Assembly: GCF_040419245.1 (NCBI RefSeq)
Contig: NZ_JAZHOH010000001.1
Span: 2,232,001-2,296,000 of the forward strand
Direction: 5' to 3'
Source: Ewingella sp. CoE-038-23
Lineage (GTDB): Bacteria; Pseudomonadota; Gammaproteobacteria; Enterobacterales; Enterobacteriaceae
Length of the DNA: 64,000 nt
Made by a program: the position numbers and the translations under genes
In this document: positions 38,769-46,635 of the stretch, in pieces
Position numbering within the stretch: the stretch's first letter is position 1
Layout: every line of letters begins with the position of its first letter
The notes under the pieces: model-generated
Told to the model about the DNA's origin: nothing
Database searches by the model: none
Seen by the model: only the letters and a program-made list of their open reading frames with translations

Positions 38769-39371
38769 TCATTTAAAGTTGATTGCCAGACGCCATGCGC
38801 GGCGGCGTTCTTTGCGTGGTTGATTGTCATGGTGCCGCTCGACTGTCTCACCGTCGGCATGATCCACGAGTGAGTAACATGGATAGATTACCCGGCGGCC
38901 CAGCGCATCACCGACTGCATAGTCTGCGGCCTTGGTTCGGTTCCACTCCTTGAGTATCTTCGTAATGCCGCACTGCGGCGGGCTGTAGCACACGCCGTGG
39001 ATCAGCCGGTTCATTGTGATGAAGTCTGTCCTCAGCTTATCCGCCTGAATCAACTCAGCGGCGATATGCTGCTGATACTGCGGCGGGCGGCCGGTACCAA
39101 GATAGAAACTGATTAAGTCGTTAGGGAAGCGGCTTAGCCATTGGCGCACTGAATCATTGAAGCCGGGCATTAGCACCGCGTCATCTTCGAGTATCACCAC
39201 GCGGCAGTCCTGTTGGCTGGCCCATTCGATAGCGCGCCTGTGGTTCCAGTTAGCGCCATTACCCTCTTCATCCATCAGCACGTGAGCACCGATTAAACTG
39301 GCAAGATGCTCTGCTTGCGAGCGGCGGGCATGATGGCCAACCACAACGAATTTTATTTGTGCTTCCACCAC
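38769..39371 (-). CDS. Glycosyltransferase (GT25-like), late region
   Basis: About 200 residues. The start is probably a GTG at 39371, with AAGG upstream inside the preceding gene; no ATG is available. KFVVVGHHARRSQAEHLASL at the N-terminus and CRVVILEDDAVLMPGFN fit GT-A enzymes of the GT25 (LPS-type) group, where the EDDA acidic pair binds the metal. A later VDHADGETVERHH and a basic C-terminus follow. It has no membrane segment. It overlaps the upstream two-domain glycosyltransferase, so they likely act on one glycan. Confidence 0.7.
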   Translation of the reverse strand: MVEAQIKFVVVGHHARRSQAEHLASLIGAHVLMDEEGNGANWNHRRAIEWASQQDCRVVILEDDAVLMPGFNDSVRQWLSRFPNDLISFYLGTGRPPQYQQHIAAELIQADKLRTDFITMNRLIHGVCYSPPQCGITKILKEWNRTKAADYAVGDALGRRVIYPCYSLVDHADGETVERHHDNQPRKERRRAWRLAINFK

Positions 39372-40810
39372 GCGCACCCCTTACCGATGCCATCAGATTT
39401 AAAGATGGTGTTGACCCTTGGCCCCGTCACAATGCGGTCACCAAACGATTTAGCGGCTATACCGAAAGCGCCCATGTCCACCAGCGTTTCAGGTGCGGTT
39501 TCCTGCTTCCAAAAGCGCTGGCTCTCAATGCGGTAATGCAGGCGGATGATGCGGTGCGCAAACTCCATCACGTCAGCGCGCATGCCGCCGACCAGCCCAG
39601 CGTTAAGCATTGGCTCATTCAGGTGCTGCTGTATGAAGTCTGTGTAGGCTTTGCCGTGATGCTTGGCATGCATCCACTCGTCGTCATAGGTCTTGTGCTC
39701 TGAACCCACGTAGATTTTGCCTGGCACCATTTCAGCCCATGGTTCGTGCAGCATCTCAACGTCAGTGCCATCTGTGCACCAGACGAAACGTAATTCAGGG
39801 TGATCTCGAAGGAACTGGTAGATGTGCTGCCAGCGCGCTAAGTAAGGGCTCATCGCCGTTACCGCCACTTGGTGCAACTCTGCACCGGTGGGCGCCTCTT
39901 TCAATTCGTCAGCCAGCACTATCGCGCGTCCACCAGCTATTGAGCTGGCCCACGCCTGAATAGTCTCCGGGGAGCAGTGCATTTTCGTATTGCGCTGCGG
40001 GTCAGATTGGCTGGTTAGCAGGGAGGTGATCACTGCGTTCTGCTCCCGGCGATAAGGCGCATAACCTGTATAGCCAGACTCCCGGCGGCTGTTGAAGATG
40101 CCAACATTGTTCTTTACCAGTGCCTCGCGGTCTGGCCGTGGCAATGAGCGTGTTACCTGTTCGTGCTCATCAAGCGAGTGAATAAGCAGCTCTGAGCCAA
40201 CCACGTCAGCGAAAGCCCAAGTAGACAGCCCGGCGTTATGAATACGCAAAGCAAGATCCGGATGTTCGTACATTCCGCGCCCATAGACCTGGTCGAAGCC
40301 TCCAACCTTTTCGATAGCGCTGCGGTGGTAATAGAGCATCACGCCGCGCTGGCCGGTGTAGGCGATATTCCTGCCGTCTCGGAACAGCACGCCCAAATCC
40401 CTCAGTTTGTTCGGGCCAGCAAGATCAAGGAATTGGTAAGCCAAGTGAGGCTCTGGTGATTCAACGTATGGGATGTGCCAGTTATCACTGATCGGATAAG
40501 CGTCGTCGTCCCATAGGAAAAGGTGCTCACAACCTGCGTCAATCAGCGCCTCAAGGCTACGGTTCTTCGAAGCCACAATACCGAGTGATTTCTCGTGCCT
40601 GATTACCTCGAAGCTCTCCGGCGCAACTGCTGGTGGATTTGATCCGTCATCGATGATGATTAGCTTCGAACCAAGTGGAAGGTGCTTTAAGTGTTGCTCG
40701 ATCGTCTTAAGCAACACAGCGGGCCGGTTGTGCGTCGTTATGGCAATGCCAATACGGGAATCCGAATTGCACGCAGGCGCATACTGGACACCGTCAATAG
40801 TGACCTGCAT
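39353..40810 (-). CDS. Two-domain glycosyltransferase, late region
   Basis: 485 residues from ATG 40810 (GGGAG five bases upstream); the reading frame runs open further upstream but without homology. The N-terminal half is a family 2-type GT-A domain: IGIAITTHNRPAVLLKTIEQ, KLIIIDDGSNPP and HLFLWDDDAYPI (acidic metal site). The C-terminal half (about 270-480) is a second nucleotide-sugar transferase-like domain with FVWCTDGTDVEMLHEPWAEM and EPMLNAGLVGGMRADVMEF. No flippase or membrane partner is present, so the target is likely cytoplasmic: virion protein or DNA. Confidence 0.78.
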   Translation of the reverse strand: MQVTIDGVQYAPACNSDSRIGIAITTHNRPAVLLKTIEQHLKHLPLGSKLIIIDDGSNPPAVAPESFEVIRHEKSLGIVASKNRSLEALIDAGCEHLFLWDDDAYPISDNWHIPYVESPEPHLAYQFLDLAGPNKLRDLGVLFRDGRNIAYTGQRGVMLYYHRSAIEKVGGFDQVYGRGMYEHPDLALRIHNAGLSTWAFADVVGSELLIHSLDEHEQVTRSLPRPDREALVKNNVGIFNSRRESGYTGYAPYRREQNAVITSLLTSQSDPQRNTKMHCSPETIQAWASSIAGGRAIVLADELKEAPTGAELHQVAVTAMSPYLARWQHIYQFLRDHPELRFVWCTDGTDVEMLHEPWAEMVPGKIYVGSEHKTYDDEWMHAKHHGKAYTDFIQQHLNEPMLNAGLVGGMRADVMEFAHRIIRLHYRIESQRFWKQETAPETLVDMGAFGIAAKSFGDRIVTGPRVNTIFKSDGIGKGCAWWKHK

Positions 40811-40821
40811 ATTTGCTCCCA

Positions 40822-40846
40822 TAAAAAAACCGCCCGAATGCGGTCG
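40822..40846 (-). terminator. Terminator before the glycosyltransferase gene
   Basis: Minus-strand ACCGC/GCGGT stem with a 6-nt loop followed by T7 and ATGGG. The U run lies 12 bp before the glycosyltransferase start. Confidence 0.65.
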
Positions 40847-41018
40847 ATTATTTGATGTGGTAATCAGGAATGCATTCAATTTTTGATTGCTGCTGGCCGG
40901 CATCTGATTTCGTAAAAATATTGGCTTACTAATAACCATACATAAGGTACGCTTGCTATACGCCGTGGTGGTGCACGGCCTGACATATATAAGTTTTGGA
41001 AGCCAATAAGGACGTGTG

Positions 41019-41555
41019 ATGAGTCTTGAAAAAATGCTTATTAAAGGAAGAAAGTGTGGTTCATGTTCCGCATGTTGTGTTTCACTCAGAATAAATGAGC
41101 CAACTTTAAAGAAACAAGCTGACGTTCCGTGTAGTAACTTGAGACCCCAAGGTGGCTGCGCCATCTATGATGATAGGCCTTCCGTTTGTAAGACATGGTA
41201 TTGCGGATGGCGAATACTGCCGATGATGGGGCCAGCACTAAGGCCTGATCGTTCTAATTTACTGGTGCGTTTCAATGGGAGTGACTGGACTTTTCAGCCC
41301 GTATCAAGTGACCACACATCAGTCTTAATGAGTGAGGAAGTGCTCTCCGTTATTGGCGGTTTAGTTTCTAACGGGCAAAAAACCTTCATATCCATTCCGA
41401 CAAAAGAAGGATACTGTCACTCCATCACCTTAATAAACGATGTGCTTGGTGATGCCATTAGAGGCCAATCATTTTCCGAAGTAAGAGGAATAATGATGTC
41501 GTTAATTATAGGAAACTCTCAAGCGAAGACTGACCCAATCAGCCCTCTGGATTGA
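41019..41555 (+). CDS. CxxCxxCC (YkgJ-like) metal-binding moron
   Basis: 178 residues from ATG 41019, with AAGGA six bases upstream. CGSCSACC near the N-terminus is the CxxCxxCC signature of the YkgJ/UPF0153 family; further Cys in VPCSNL, GGCAIYDDRPSVCKTWYCGW complete a probable metal centre. It is on the strand opposite to the late operon, between the lysis cassette and the glycosyltransferases, with its own leader, all marks of a moron. Function of the family is not established. Confidence 0.75.
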   Translation: MSLEKMLIKGRKCGSCSACCVSLRINEPTLKKQADVPCSNLRPQGGCAIYDDRPSVCKTWYCGWRILPMMGPALRPDRSNLLVRFNGSDWTFQPVSSDHTSVLMSEEVLSVIGGLVSNGQKTFISIPTKEGYCHSITLINDVLGDAIRGQSFSEVRGIMMSLIIGNSQAKTDPISPLD

Positions 41556-41590
41556 TTATTCCCGAGCACCTTATATTAAGATGCTCGGTG

Positions 41591-41767
41591 TTATTTCCAC
41601 CTGAAATTTTTCATCCTTCTAATTTGTTCATTCAATTTAATAGTCATAATGCCGGACATCGCCCGTTCATCGCTACCACACGTAATTTGTCGCATATGAA
41701 TGTAACGGAACGCATCTTCTTTCGGACTTTTTATGAGATGGCAGTAGGATTTTTCTTTTACAGTCAT
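41591..41767 (-). CDS. Small hypothetical protein after Rz
   Basis: 58 residues from ATG 41767, with GGAG six bases upstream, 12 bp beyond the Rz stop. Basic C-terminus (KLNEQIRRMKNFRWK). It is convergent with the CxxCxxCC moron. No family recognised. Confidence 0.5.
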   Translation of the reverse strand: MTVKEKSYCHLIKSPKEDAFRYIHMRQITCGSDERAMSGIMTIKLNEQIRRMKNFRWK

Positions 41768-41779
41768 GCCTGTCTCCAT

Positions 41780-42286
41780 TTAGTTAATCTTGCACCGCTT
41801 CACCACCTTGGTGATGTAGCCTTGAAGATACTGAATCACTTGGCCGTCTTTGATGGCGCTGGCTCGGAGATCGAGAACAGCCCGTCCACCAGCTGCGTTG
41901 AGTTCGACTTGTACTGCATTGCCCACGCTGCTGCCTCCGGTATTGTTGCCCCGGGTGAGCTGACAGGTTGCAAGGTTGGCTGATGCGATCCGCACGCGGC
42001 GAGTGCCAGCGGCAACATCAGCGCGTAGGGCTTCATTTTTTGCCAGTTCATTGGCTAATTCCTCGGTATGCTTCTTATCTAACTCTGCGGCGGCGGCCTG
42101 CGCTTCAGCAGTGCGCCGGTTGGCGGCGGCCAAATCAATAACCGCTTTATCGCTAACAGCCTTCAGTGCAAGGGCGTGGGACTCTTTAAGGCTGGATACG
42201 TCTTTATCCCAGCGCATGCCCTCAATCCACCACGTCAGCGCTATGCCTGCGGCGAAGGCCACAACAATCGAAACATTGCTATTCAT
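41780..42286 (-). CDS. Rz: Rz inner-membrane spanin subunit
   Basis: 168 residues from ATG 42286, overlapping the endolysin stop by 8 bp. One N-terminal membrane anchor (SIVVAFAAGIALTWWIEG) is followed by a long periplasmic coiled coil rich in Ala, Glu and Lys (AANRRTAEAQAAAAELDKKH). With the nested Rz1 lipoprotein it fuses inner and outer membranes in the last lysis step. Confidence 0.88.
   Translation of the reverse strand: MNSNVSIVVAFAAGIALTWWIEGMRWDKDVSSLKESHALALKAVSDKAVIDLAAANRRTAEAQAAAAELDKKHTEELANELAKNEALRADVAAGTRRVRIASANLATCQLTRGNNTGGSSVGNAVQVELNAAGGRAVLDLRASAIKDGQVIQYLQGYITKVVKRCKIN
41836..42036 (-). CDS. Rz1: Rz1 outer-membrane spanin lipoprotein, nested in Rz
   Basis: 66 residues in an alternative frame wholly inside Rz, starting MKPYALMLPLALAACGSHQP. 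The signal peptide ends in a lipobox (LALAAC). The mature part is short with scattered Pro. Complete nesting of Rz1 within Rz is the lambda arrangement. Confidence 0.85.
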   Translation of the reverse strand: MKPYALMLPLALAACGSHQPTLQPVSSPGATIPEAAAWAMQYKSNSTQLVDGLFSISEPAPSKTAK

Positions 42287-42809
42287 CAAGCCCCCAGCAA
42301 GCCAATTCACTTTCCTGATCGCGGCGTTCTACCTGTCCAAAGCAATTATTCGAACGAATTCGGCAATCTTTGCCGCCGTCGAAAATCCAGCGTTTGATCT
42401 CAGCGCATGCACCGCGCCGGTCACCGGCATTGAGTTTTTTGTAGAACGTCGATGTGAAGCATTTACTGGGGCCAATATTCCATGGGCAAAATGAAGCGAT
42501 TCCAACTTTTTGCGGCTCAGTAAGGGGGACTCGTACATTTTTATCAACCCACGCCAGCGCTTTGGCCTGTTCGGCTTTATCGATAATGTCGCATTGTGCT
42601 CTGGTTAATCTCAGCCCCTTTACTACTGGCTGCCCATAGACTCGTGTCACACCACCACAGATTGTCCATATTCCGCCTTGGTCGGCGTATGCAATCAGGC
42701 TTGTACCTTCTTTTTCGTCCTGAAACTGCTCCATCATCACGGGAGCAGAAGCGCCAGCAGCAATTAAACCCAACATGGCCGCGCTGAGTTTTGTCTTTAG
42801 GTTCGCCAT
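42279..42809 (-). CDS. SAR endolysin (lysozyme, GH24)
   Basis: 176 residues from ATG 42809; an open frame upstream overlaps the holin and is not used. The N-terminus is a weak membrane segment rich in Ala/Gly (AAMLGLIAAGASAPVMM), typical of signal-arrest-release domains. The catalytic triad E-x8-D-x5-T is exact, beginning at the Glu of EGTSLIAYADQGGIWT. It degrades peptidoglycan once released from the membrane. Its pairing with a small holin suggests a pinholin-type lysis. Confidence 0.9.
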   Translation of the reverse strand: MANLKTKLSAAMLGLIAAGASAPVMMEQFQDEKEGTSLIAYADQGGIWTICGGVTRVYGQPVVKGLRLTRAQCDIIDKAEQAKALAWVDKNVRVPLTEPQKVGIASFCPWNIGPSKCFTSTFYKKLNAGDRRGACAEIKRWIFDGGKDCRIRSNNCFGQVERRDQESELACWGLDE

Positions 42810-42810
42810 A

Positions 42811-43116
42811 TCACACTTCCGCTTTAGAAAGTGCCTCGCTGATAACCTTCGCAGCAGCTGGTTTCTCATGAGCGGGTTTTGTTCGAGCTTCGTCCAGATA
42901 GTCACTGACAATCTTGGTGCGTTTCTCGTTTTCTTTTCTCGCCTTTCGAGCGTCCAGACGACCACTGACATACGACGCCAAGGAAATAATCACGCCGATT
43001 AGTCCAAACAACATGTAAATCATGTCTTGAGTGGTGAATCCGCAGGCGGCCGCAAGCGCAGCGAACCACGCAAAGAACTGCGTGACGATGTTTCCTGAGC
43101 CTTGGTCCATTTTCAT
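42811..43116 (-). CDS. Holin (two membrane segments)
   Basis: 101 residues from ATG 43116, with a GGAGGGGGAG run just upstream; ATG 43110 is an alternative, which would resemble the dual starts of other holins. Two hydrophobic segments (FFAWFAALAAACGF and MIYMLFGLIGVIISLASYV) are followed by a highly charged tail. This is the class II topology of phage 21-type pinholins. It ends next to the endolysin start. Confidence 0.82.
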   Translation of the reverse strand: MKMDQGSGNIVTQFFAWFAALAAACGFTTQDMIYMLFGLIGVIISLASYVSGRLDARKARKENEKRTKIVSDYLDEARTKPAHEKPAAAKVISEALSKAEV

Positions 43117-43163
43117 AGTCTCCCCCTCCGGGCATCCGGTTGGGTGCGTAGTCATCGGGAAAT

Positions 43164-43189
43164 AAAAAAGGCCACCCGAAGGCAGCCTT
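43164..43189 (-). terminator. Late-operon terminator upstream of holin (tR'-like)
   Basis: Minus-strand 9-bp stem AAGGCTGCC/GGTGGCCTT with a TTCG tetraloop and T6, the strongest terminator of the phage. It lies about 50 bp upstream of the holin and downstream of Q, the place of lambda tR', so the Q protein should act here. Confidence 0.85.
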
Positions 43190-43556
43190 AAGAAATTTGT
43201 CAGGCAGTTAACGCCCGCCCACTACGGTTATGATATTCACCACAACGAAAAGCCGCCTGTTTCACAACACGATTGCGCCGCTATGCAGCTCAATTCGTCA
43301 GGCAGCTTTTCTGTTGCGCAGAAAGCAAAAGAACCCGGCGAGTACTGAGGTTAGAATTATTTGCCACTTCTAGCAGTCGCTGCGTCCACCCACTTTAGGC
43401 TCTGATGGAGCTAAGTCTGTTATAGCCCTGATGAAATAGCATTTAAGAAATGACATATCGGTCTAGAGAAAATTAAAATAAATGATCTTTTATCACAGCA
43501 GAGTTATGTTTGAGGATTAGGGCTATTCCTAGCAAACATTCACGGCATGATAAAAG
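43190..43556. other. Putative late promoter and Q-utilisation region
   Basis: 366 bp without a supported gene. By analogy with lambda the late promoter pR' and the qut site lie here, reading leftward to the tR'-like terminator. AT-rich stretches and a TATAAC on the minus strand (about 43421-43426) are seen, but no promoter stands out. A 9-bp direct repeat, GTCAGGCAG, occurs near 43200 and 43298. Confidence 0.4.
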
Positions 43557-44522
43557 ATGATCTATATCAAGAATCAAAACACTTTTGAGAAGCTGGAAAC
43601 TTGGGAAGAACTTGAAAAACGAGATGGTTTCCAAAGTATTGTTGATTTAACAGGTAAAAAACTTATGGATGCGTTTGGTTACTATGAGCTAGCAAACAAA
43701 ATTCCATGCGGAAAAAAGAACTGCCGCACCAAGCATTTTAAGGGTGTTCTCGTTGTTACTGAGGATGGGATTGAAACTAATATCGGCCATGATTGTGGCT
43801 TCGCTGCCTTTGGGGTTAAATTTGAGCAACTGGCTACAGAACTTACCAATCAGGCAAATTACCACCGTCTCCTCGTTGCTGTTAAAGAAGCAAAATCGCA
43901 AATATTTTCTCTATATCAGAAAAAAGCGATACTAGAGGCTGGACAACCTTCCCTGCTTATAATTGCTAATCAGATACTCAATGCTCGCAGGCCAGAAATT
44001 ATCGGGCGTGCTGCATATGTTGAACTTAAACGTATGGCTGGATCCAATGACGGTAGAGTAAAAATTTCCAGACGTAAGTCAGACTCCAATGCTGAATTAG
44101 AAGATGTTATGTCGCAAAAAGGTTTCTCGGATTATGGCGATGAGTTAAAACCTAAAAAACCACAATATGAGGATGTCGTGATAGGAAACGTTCAGCATTC
44201 TGATTGCCTACTTGACGACTACGACATTTCTATTTTGTTTGAGCGTGATATCAAACTGGTTCTGGAAGATTTGCAGCAGTCCAACCCAGATGAAATAACT
44301 CAGCGCAAACTAACCCGTTTGGGCGTGAGAGTTTCTCGCTTCGATGAACGTCTCAACTTTATTCGCGACAGATTGATGAAGGCGAGAGTTTTTCTTACTC
44401 AGGAAAACCTAAAACCACTTTATACAAAGCTTAATTTACAGCGTTCTGTCAGCCAAAAAGACAAAGATATGTTTCTTGAGTTTATTTTAACCCTGCCAGA
44501 GCGGGCATCGCTTCAAGCCTGA
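43557..44522 (+). CDS. Hypothetical moron with possible zinc site
   Basis: 321 residues, no recognised family. The N-terminal third has IPCGKKNCRTKHFKGV followed by TNIGHDCGFAAFG, a Cys/His set able to bind zinc. The rest is helical with many Lys/Glu (LLVAVKEAKSQIFSLYQKKA; RVSRFDERLNFIRDRLMKAR). It is AT-rich, on the strand opposite to the late genes and lies between Q and the lysis cassette, where lambdoid phages carry accessory genes (Shiga toxin genes use this place). Function unknown. Confidence 0.7.
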   Translation: MIYIKNQNTFEKLETWEELEKRDGFQSIVDLTGKKLMDAFGYYELANKIPCGKKNCRTKHFKGVLVVTEDGIETNIGHDCGFAAFGVKFEQLATELTNQANYHRLLVAVKEAKSQIFSLYQKKAILEAGQPSLLIIANQILNARRPEIIGRAAYVELKRMAGSNDGRVKISRRKSDSNAELEDVMSQKGFSDYGDELKPKKPQYEDVVIGNVQHSDCLLDDYDISILFERDIKLVLEDLQQSNPDEITQRKLTRLGVRVSRFDERLNFIRDRLMKARVFLTQENLKPLYTKLNLQRSVSQKDKDMFLEFILTLPERASLQA

Positions 44523-44715
44523 GCCAACCATCAATTTCTTCCGGGAGAATTGAAATAATTTCTCCCGCTGAGGAACATAAAAAATTGGAGAAAATCCTAT
44601 CCTCATCAAAAGAAGCCGCCGCTAACTCATAACCAAAGCAACGACTATAGAGCAAAAACCTGTCATTGCACTGGTCGTAAGGTGGAGGGAATTTAGGACT
44701 ATGAAAATAGTTCAT
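44482..44715 (-). CDS. Small hypothetical protein downstream of Q
   Basis: 77 residues (MNYFHSPKFPPPYDQCNDRF ...), overlapping the 3' end of the convergent moron by about 40 bp. A hairpin (GGGAGAA/TTCTCCC) lies inside it. There is no strong evidence beyond an open frame and location. Confidence 0.4.
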   Translation of the reverse strand: MNYFHSPKFPPPYDQCNDRFLLYSRCFGYELAAASFDEDRIFSNFLCSSAGEIISILPEEIDGWLRLEAMPALAGLK

Positions 44716-44738
44716 TTAAAAATCATCTCCAGAAACGA

Positions 44739-44760
44739 CAAAACCCCGCCGGAGCGAGGT
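44739..44760 (-). terminator. Terminator after Q
   Basis: Minus-strand ACCTCGC/GCGGGGT, a 7-bp stem with TCCG loop followed by TTTGTC. The stem arms are nearly the same as those of the terminator at 29446-29473. Confidence 0.65.
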
Positions 44761-44878
44761 CTTGAATGTTTTGCTAAGCGCTCATCTATAGAAACGCCCA
44801 TGATTTAGAGAAATTACGCCAAGTTCGGACAAAATGCAAGATTTATATTTCAACCGATCAATAAGATCCCCGATCACC

Positions 44879-45661
44879 CTATCTTTTGGTGATTCTCTGA
44901 AACACTGCGTCGGCGTGACTCTCTTCCTTGTCACATTTCACCACCAGCAGCTCATAGAGCGGTTTCCAGTTACGGTTCCATGTTCTCTCATGCAGTTCAG
45001 GCAACAGAGCCAAAATCGCTTTGTGGGCCGTTGTGCCCGGTGTGCGTTTAAATCCTCTCCCCGTGCAGCGGTCGCAGGTCTTATCAACTGGCACCCCGAG
45101 GCGGTTGGATTTAACCAAGTCGCGCACTCGGCCAGTACCATTGCAGCGACAACGGGCAGAAATCTGCCCTTTTCCATTGCAGGTATGACACAGCTCTCTA
45201 ACGGATTGGATTTTGGTCACTGCTGGAATCTTCACTTCACCATCAGCACCAATGTAACCGGCATATTTAACCACCTCGCACTCAGCTGCGTGAAAACCAG
45301 TGCCAGCGCAATCTGTGCAGGTGCTAGTGCTGCCAGCTGACTGGCAGTATTCCGCATAGGCCATCTTGGCAAGGATAACCATGCAGTGCGCCATGCGGCG
45401 GCCTGCTGCCTTACCAACGTGCTTACCGGCGTTCTGCATCGCATAGGCTGCAAGGCGCTCAATCGTGCGTTGGCCGTCCTCTTTGCTGATCCCGTTCTTC
45501 CCGAGAAAAGCAGCCATGCCAAAAGATGCCTGAGACTCAGCCATACCCAAACACGCAGCAAGGTCAGGGCCGCTTAACGAATCAGACGATGTCGCTGGCG
45601 GGACATTGGTGATCATCTGGCTTTTAGGGTTGAACTGCTTCAGTGCGTTTTCGAGTTTCAT
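44879..45661 (-). CDS. Q: Antitermination protein Q (phage 82-type)
   Basis: 260 residues. Two DnaJ-like Cys pairs typical of this Q class are present: CTDCAGTGFH and CHTCNGKGQISARCRCNGTG, then CDRCTGRGF. Q binds near the late promoter, modifies paused RNA polymerase and makes it ignore terminators. It overlaps the primase stop by one base. It lies upstream of lysis and morphogenesis genes, which carry many terminators at their starts. Confidence 0.85.
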   Translation of the reverse strand: MKLENALKQFNPKSQMITNVPPATSSDSLSGPDLAACLGMAESQASFGMAAFLGKNGISKEDGQRTIERLAAYAMQNAGKHVGKAAGRRMAHCMVILAKMAYAEYCQSAGSTSTCTDCAGTGFHAAECEVVKYAGYIGADGEVKIPAVTKIQSVRELCHTCNGKGQISARCRCNGTGRVRDLVKSNRLGVPVDKTCDRCTGRGFKRTPGTTAHKAILALLPELHERTWNRNWKPLYELLVVKCDKEESHADAVFQRITKR

Positions 45662-46635
45662 TAAGCTGCCACCTTCTTCGTGAAGGGCTGTTCACGTACT
45701 TCACAGCCATTAAGCATCATGTCGTTGAAGTCCCCGTGATCCGGCCAGCGGATACTGACTTTCTCAAGGTCATTCTTTGCAATGAGATTTGCGTGTGCGC
45801 AGGCGAACGCTGCGGCATGGCCCGTTGCCGAGTGCTGGTCCATATCTGCAAAAATAATCAGGTGCTTCACCCCCTGAGGAACGCGAAATTTAGCCATGAA
45901 CCCCGAGTTGATGACTGACCAAGTATTCACCCCATATATCTTCTTACAAGAAAGCGCTGTTTCAATTCCTTCAGCAATGCCCAACGTAGTAGCTGGCGGG
46001 TACATTCGGATCGCTACCGATTCCGCATACTTCAAAACGTTCTCTTCCTGAAGGGCCATTAATTTCTTAGAGGCTGCAACCGATGCCTTTTTATCACCGT
46101 CCAACAAAGTCCGGTGCAGGTAACACAGATTTGCCTTGTCGTCGGTAGCCAGTGACCACATCGCCTGATGATCTGAGCCATTAGCGGCCCTCTGTGAACC
46201 GCAGTAGCGAATTGCTTCTGGAGGCATTTCAAAGATGCCGCGATTATTGAGGTATTTCTCCCCATCGGTATGGCTGAGCGGAACCAGTCGGCCAAACATA
46301 TCAATTACCCGCTCGCGCGTTCTGGTGATATCGCTTTTAACTGGTGCCGCGTGTTTCTGTTCATGCTCAAAAGTGTTGCCAATGATCTGGTCAACTTCAT
46401 CCATCAATTCCTGAATGGTTTTGCTCTGCGTCAGTGAGAGCAACTTCCACCCGTCACCACGATTGCAGGTACAGATAAACGTGCCGCGTCCTTCAAGGTC
46501 ATCACAACGGTATTTTCCCTTGGCCTCACAAATCGGGCATTTACCCTTGAAATGCCGCTTTCCAGTTATTGGAGGCAACCCGTAATAATCAAAAATCTTC
46601 GGCCACTGGCCTATTGCTGCTTCACGGGTTTTCAC
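45661..46635 (-). CDS. Phage DNA primase (zinc finger + Toprim)
   Basis: 324 residues. The N-terminal zinc-binding motif is CPICEAKGKYRCDDLEGRGT then FICTCNRG; the Toprim part shows GIAEGIETALSCKKIYG and HLIIFADMDQHSATG. It makes RNA primers at the phage origin. It overlaps the helicase gene by 4 bp (ATGA), so both are made together. Confidence 0.88.
   Translation of the reverse strand: MKTREAAIGQWPKIFDYYGLPPITGKRHFKGKCPICEAKGKYRCDDLEGRGTFICTCNRGDGWKLLSLTQSKTIQELMDEVDQIIGNTFEHEQKHAAPVKSDITRTRERVIDMFGRLVPLSHTDGEKYLNNRGIFEMPPEAIRYCGSQRAANGSDHQAMWSLATDDKANLCYLHRTLLDGDKKASVAASKKLMALQEENVLKYAESVAIRMYPPATTLGIAEGIETALSCKKIYGVNTWSVINSGFMAKFRVPQGVKHLIIFADMDQHSATGHAAAFACAHANLIAKNDLEKVSIRWPDHGDFNDMMLNGCEVREQPFTKKVAA

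Noticed and set aside
38769..40810. O-antigen seroconversion (gtrABC) module
   Set aside because: No GtrA/GtrB membrane proteins and no membrane segments in either enzyme; location in the late operon is unlike gtr modules.
39353..41164. 603-codon version of the two-domain glycosyltransferase
   Set aside because: The extra N-terminal part crosses a terminator and the opposite-strand CxxCxxCC gene; a good ribosome binding site supports the start at 40810.
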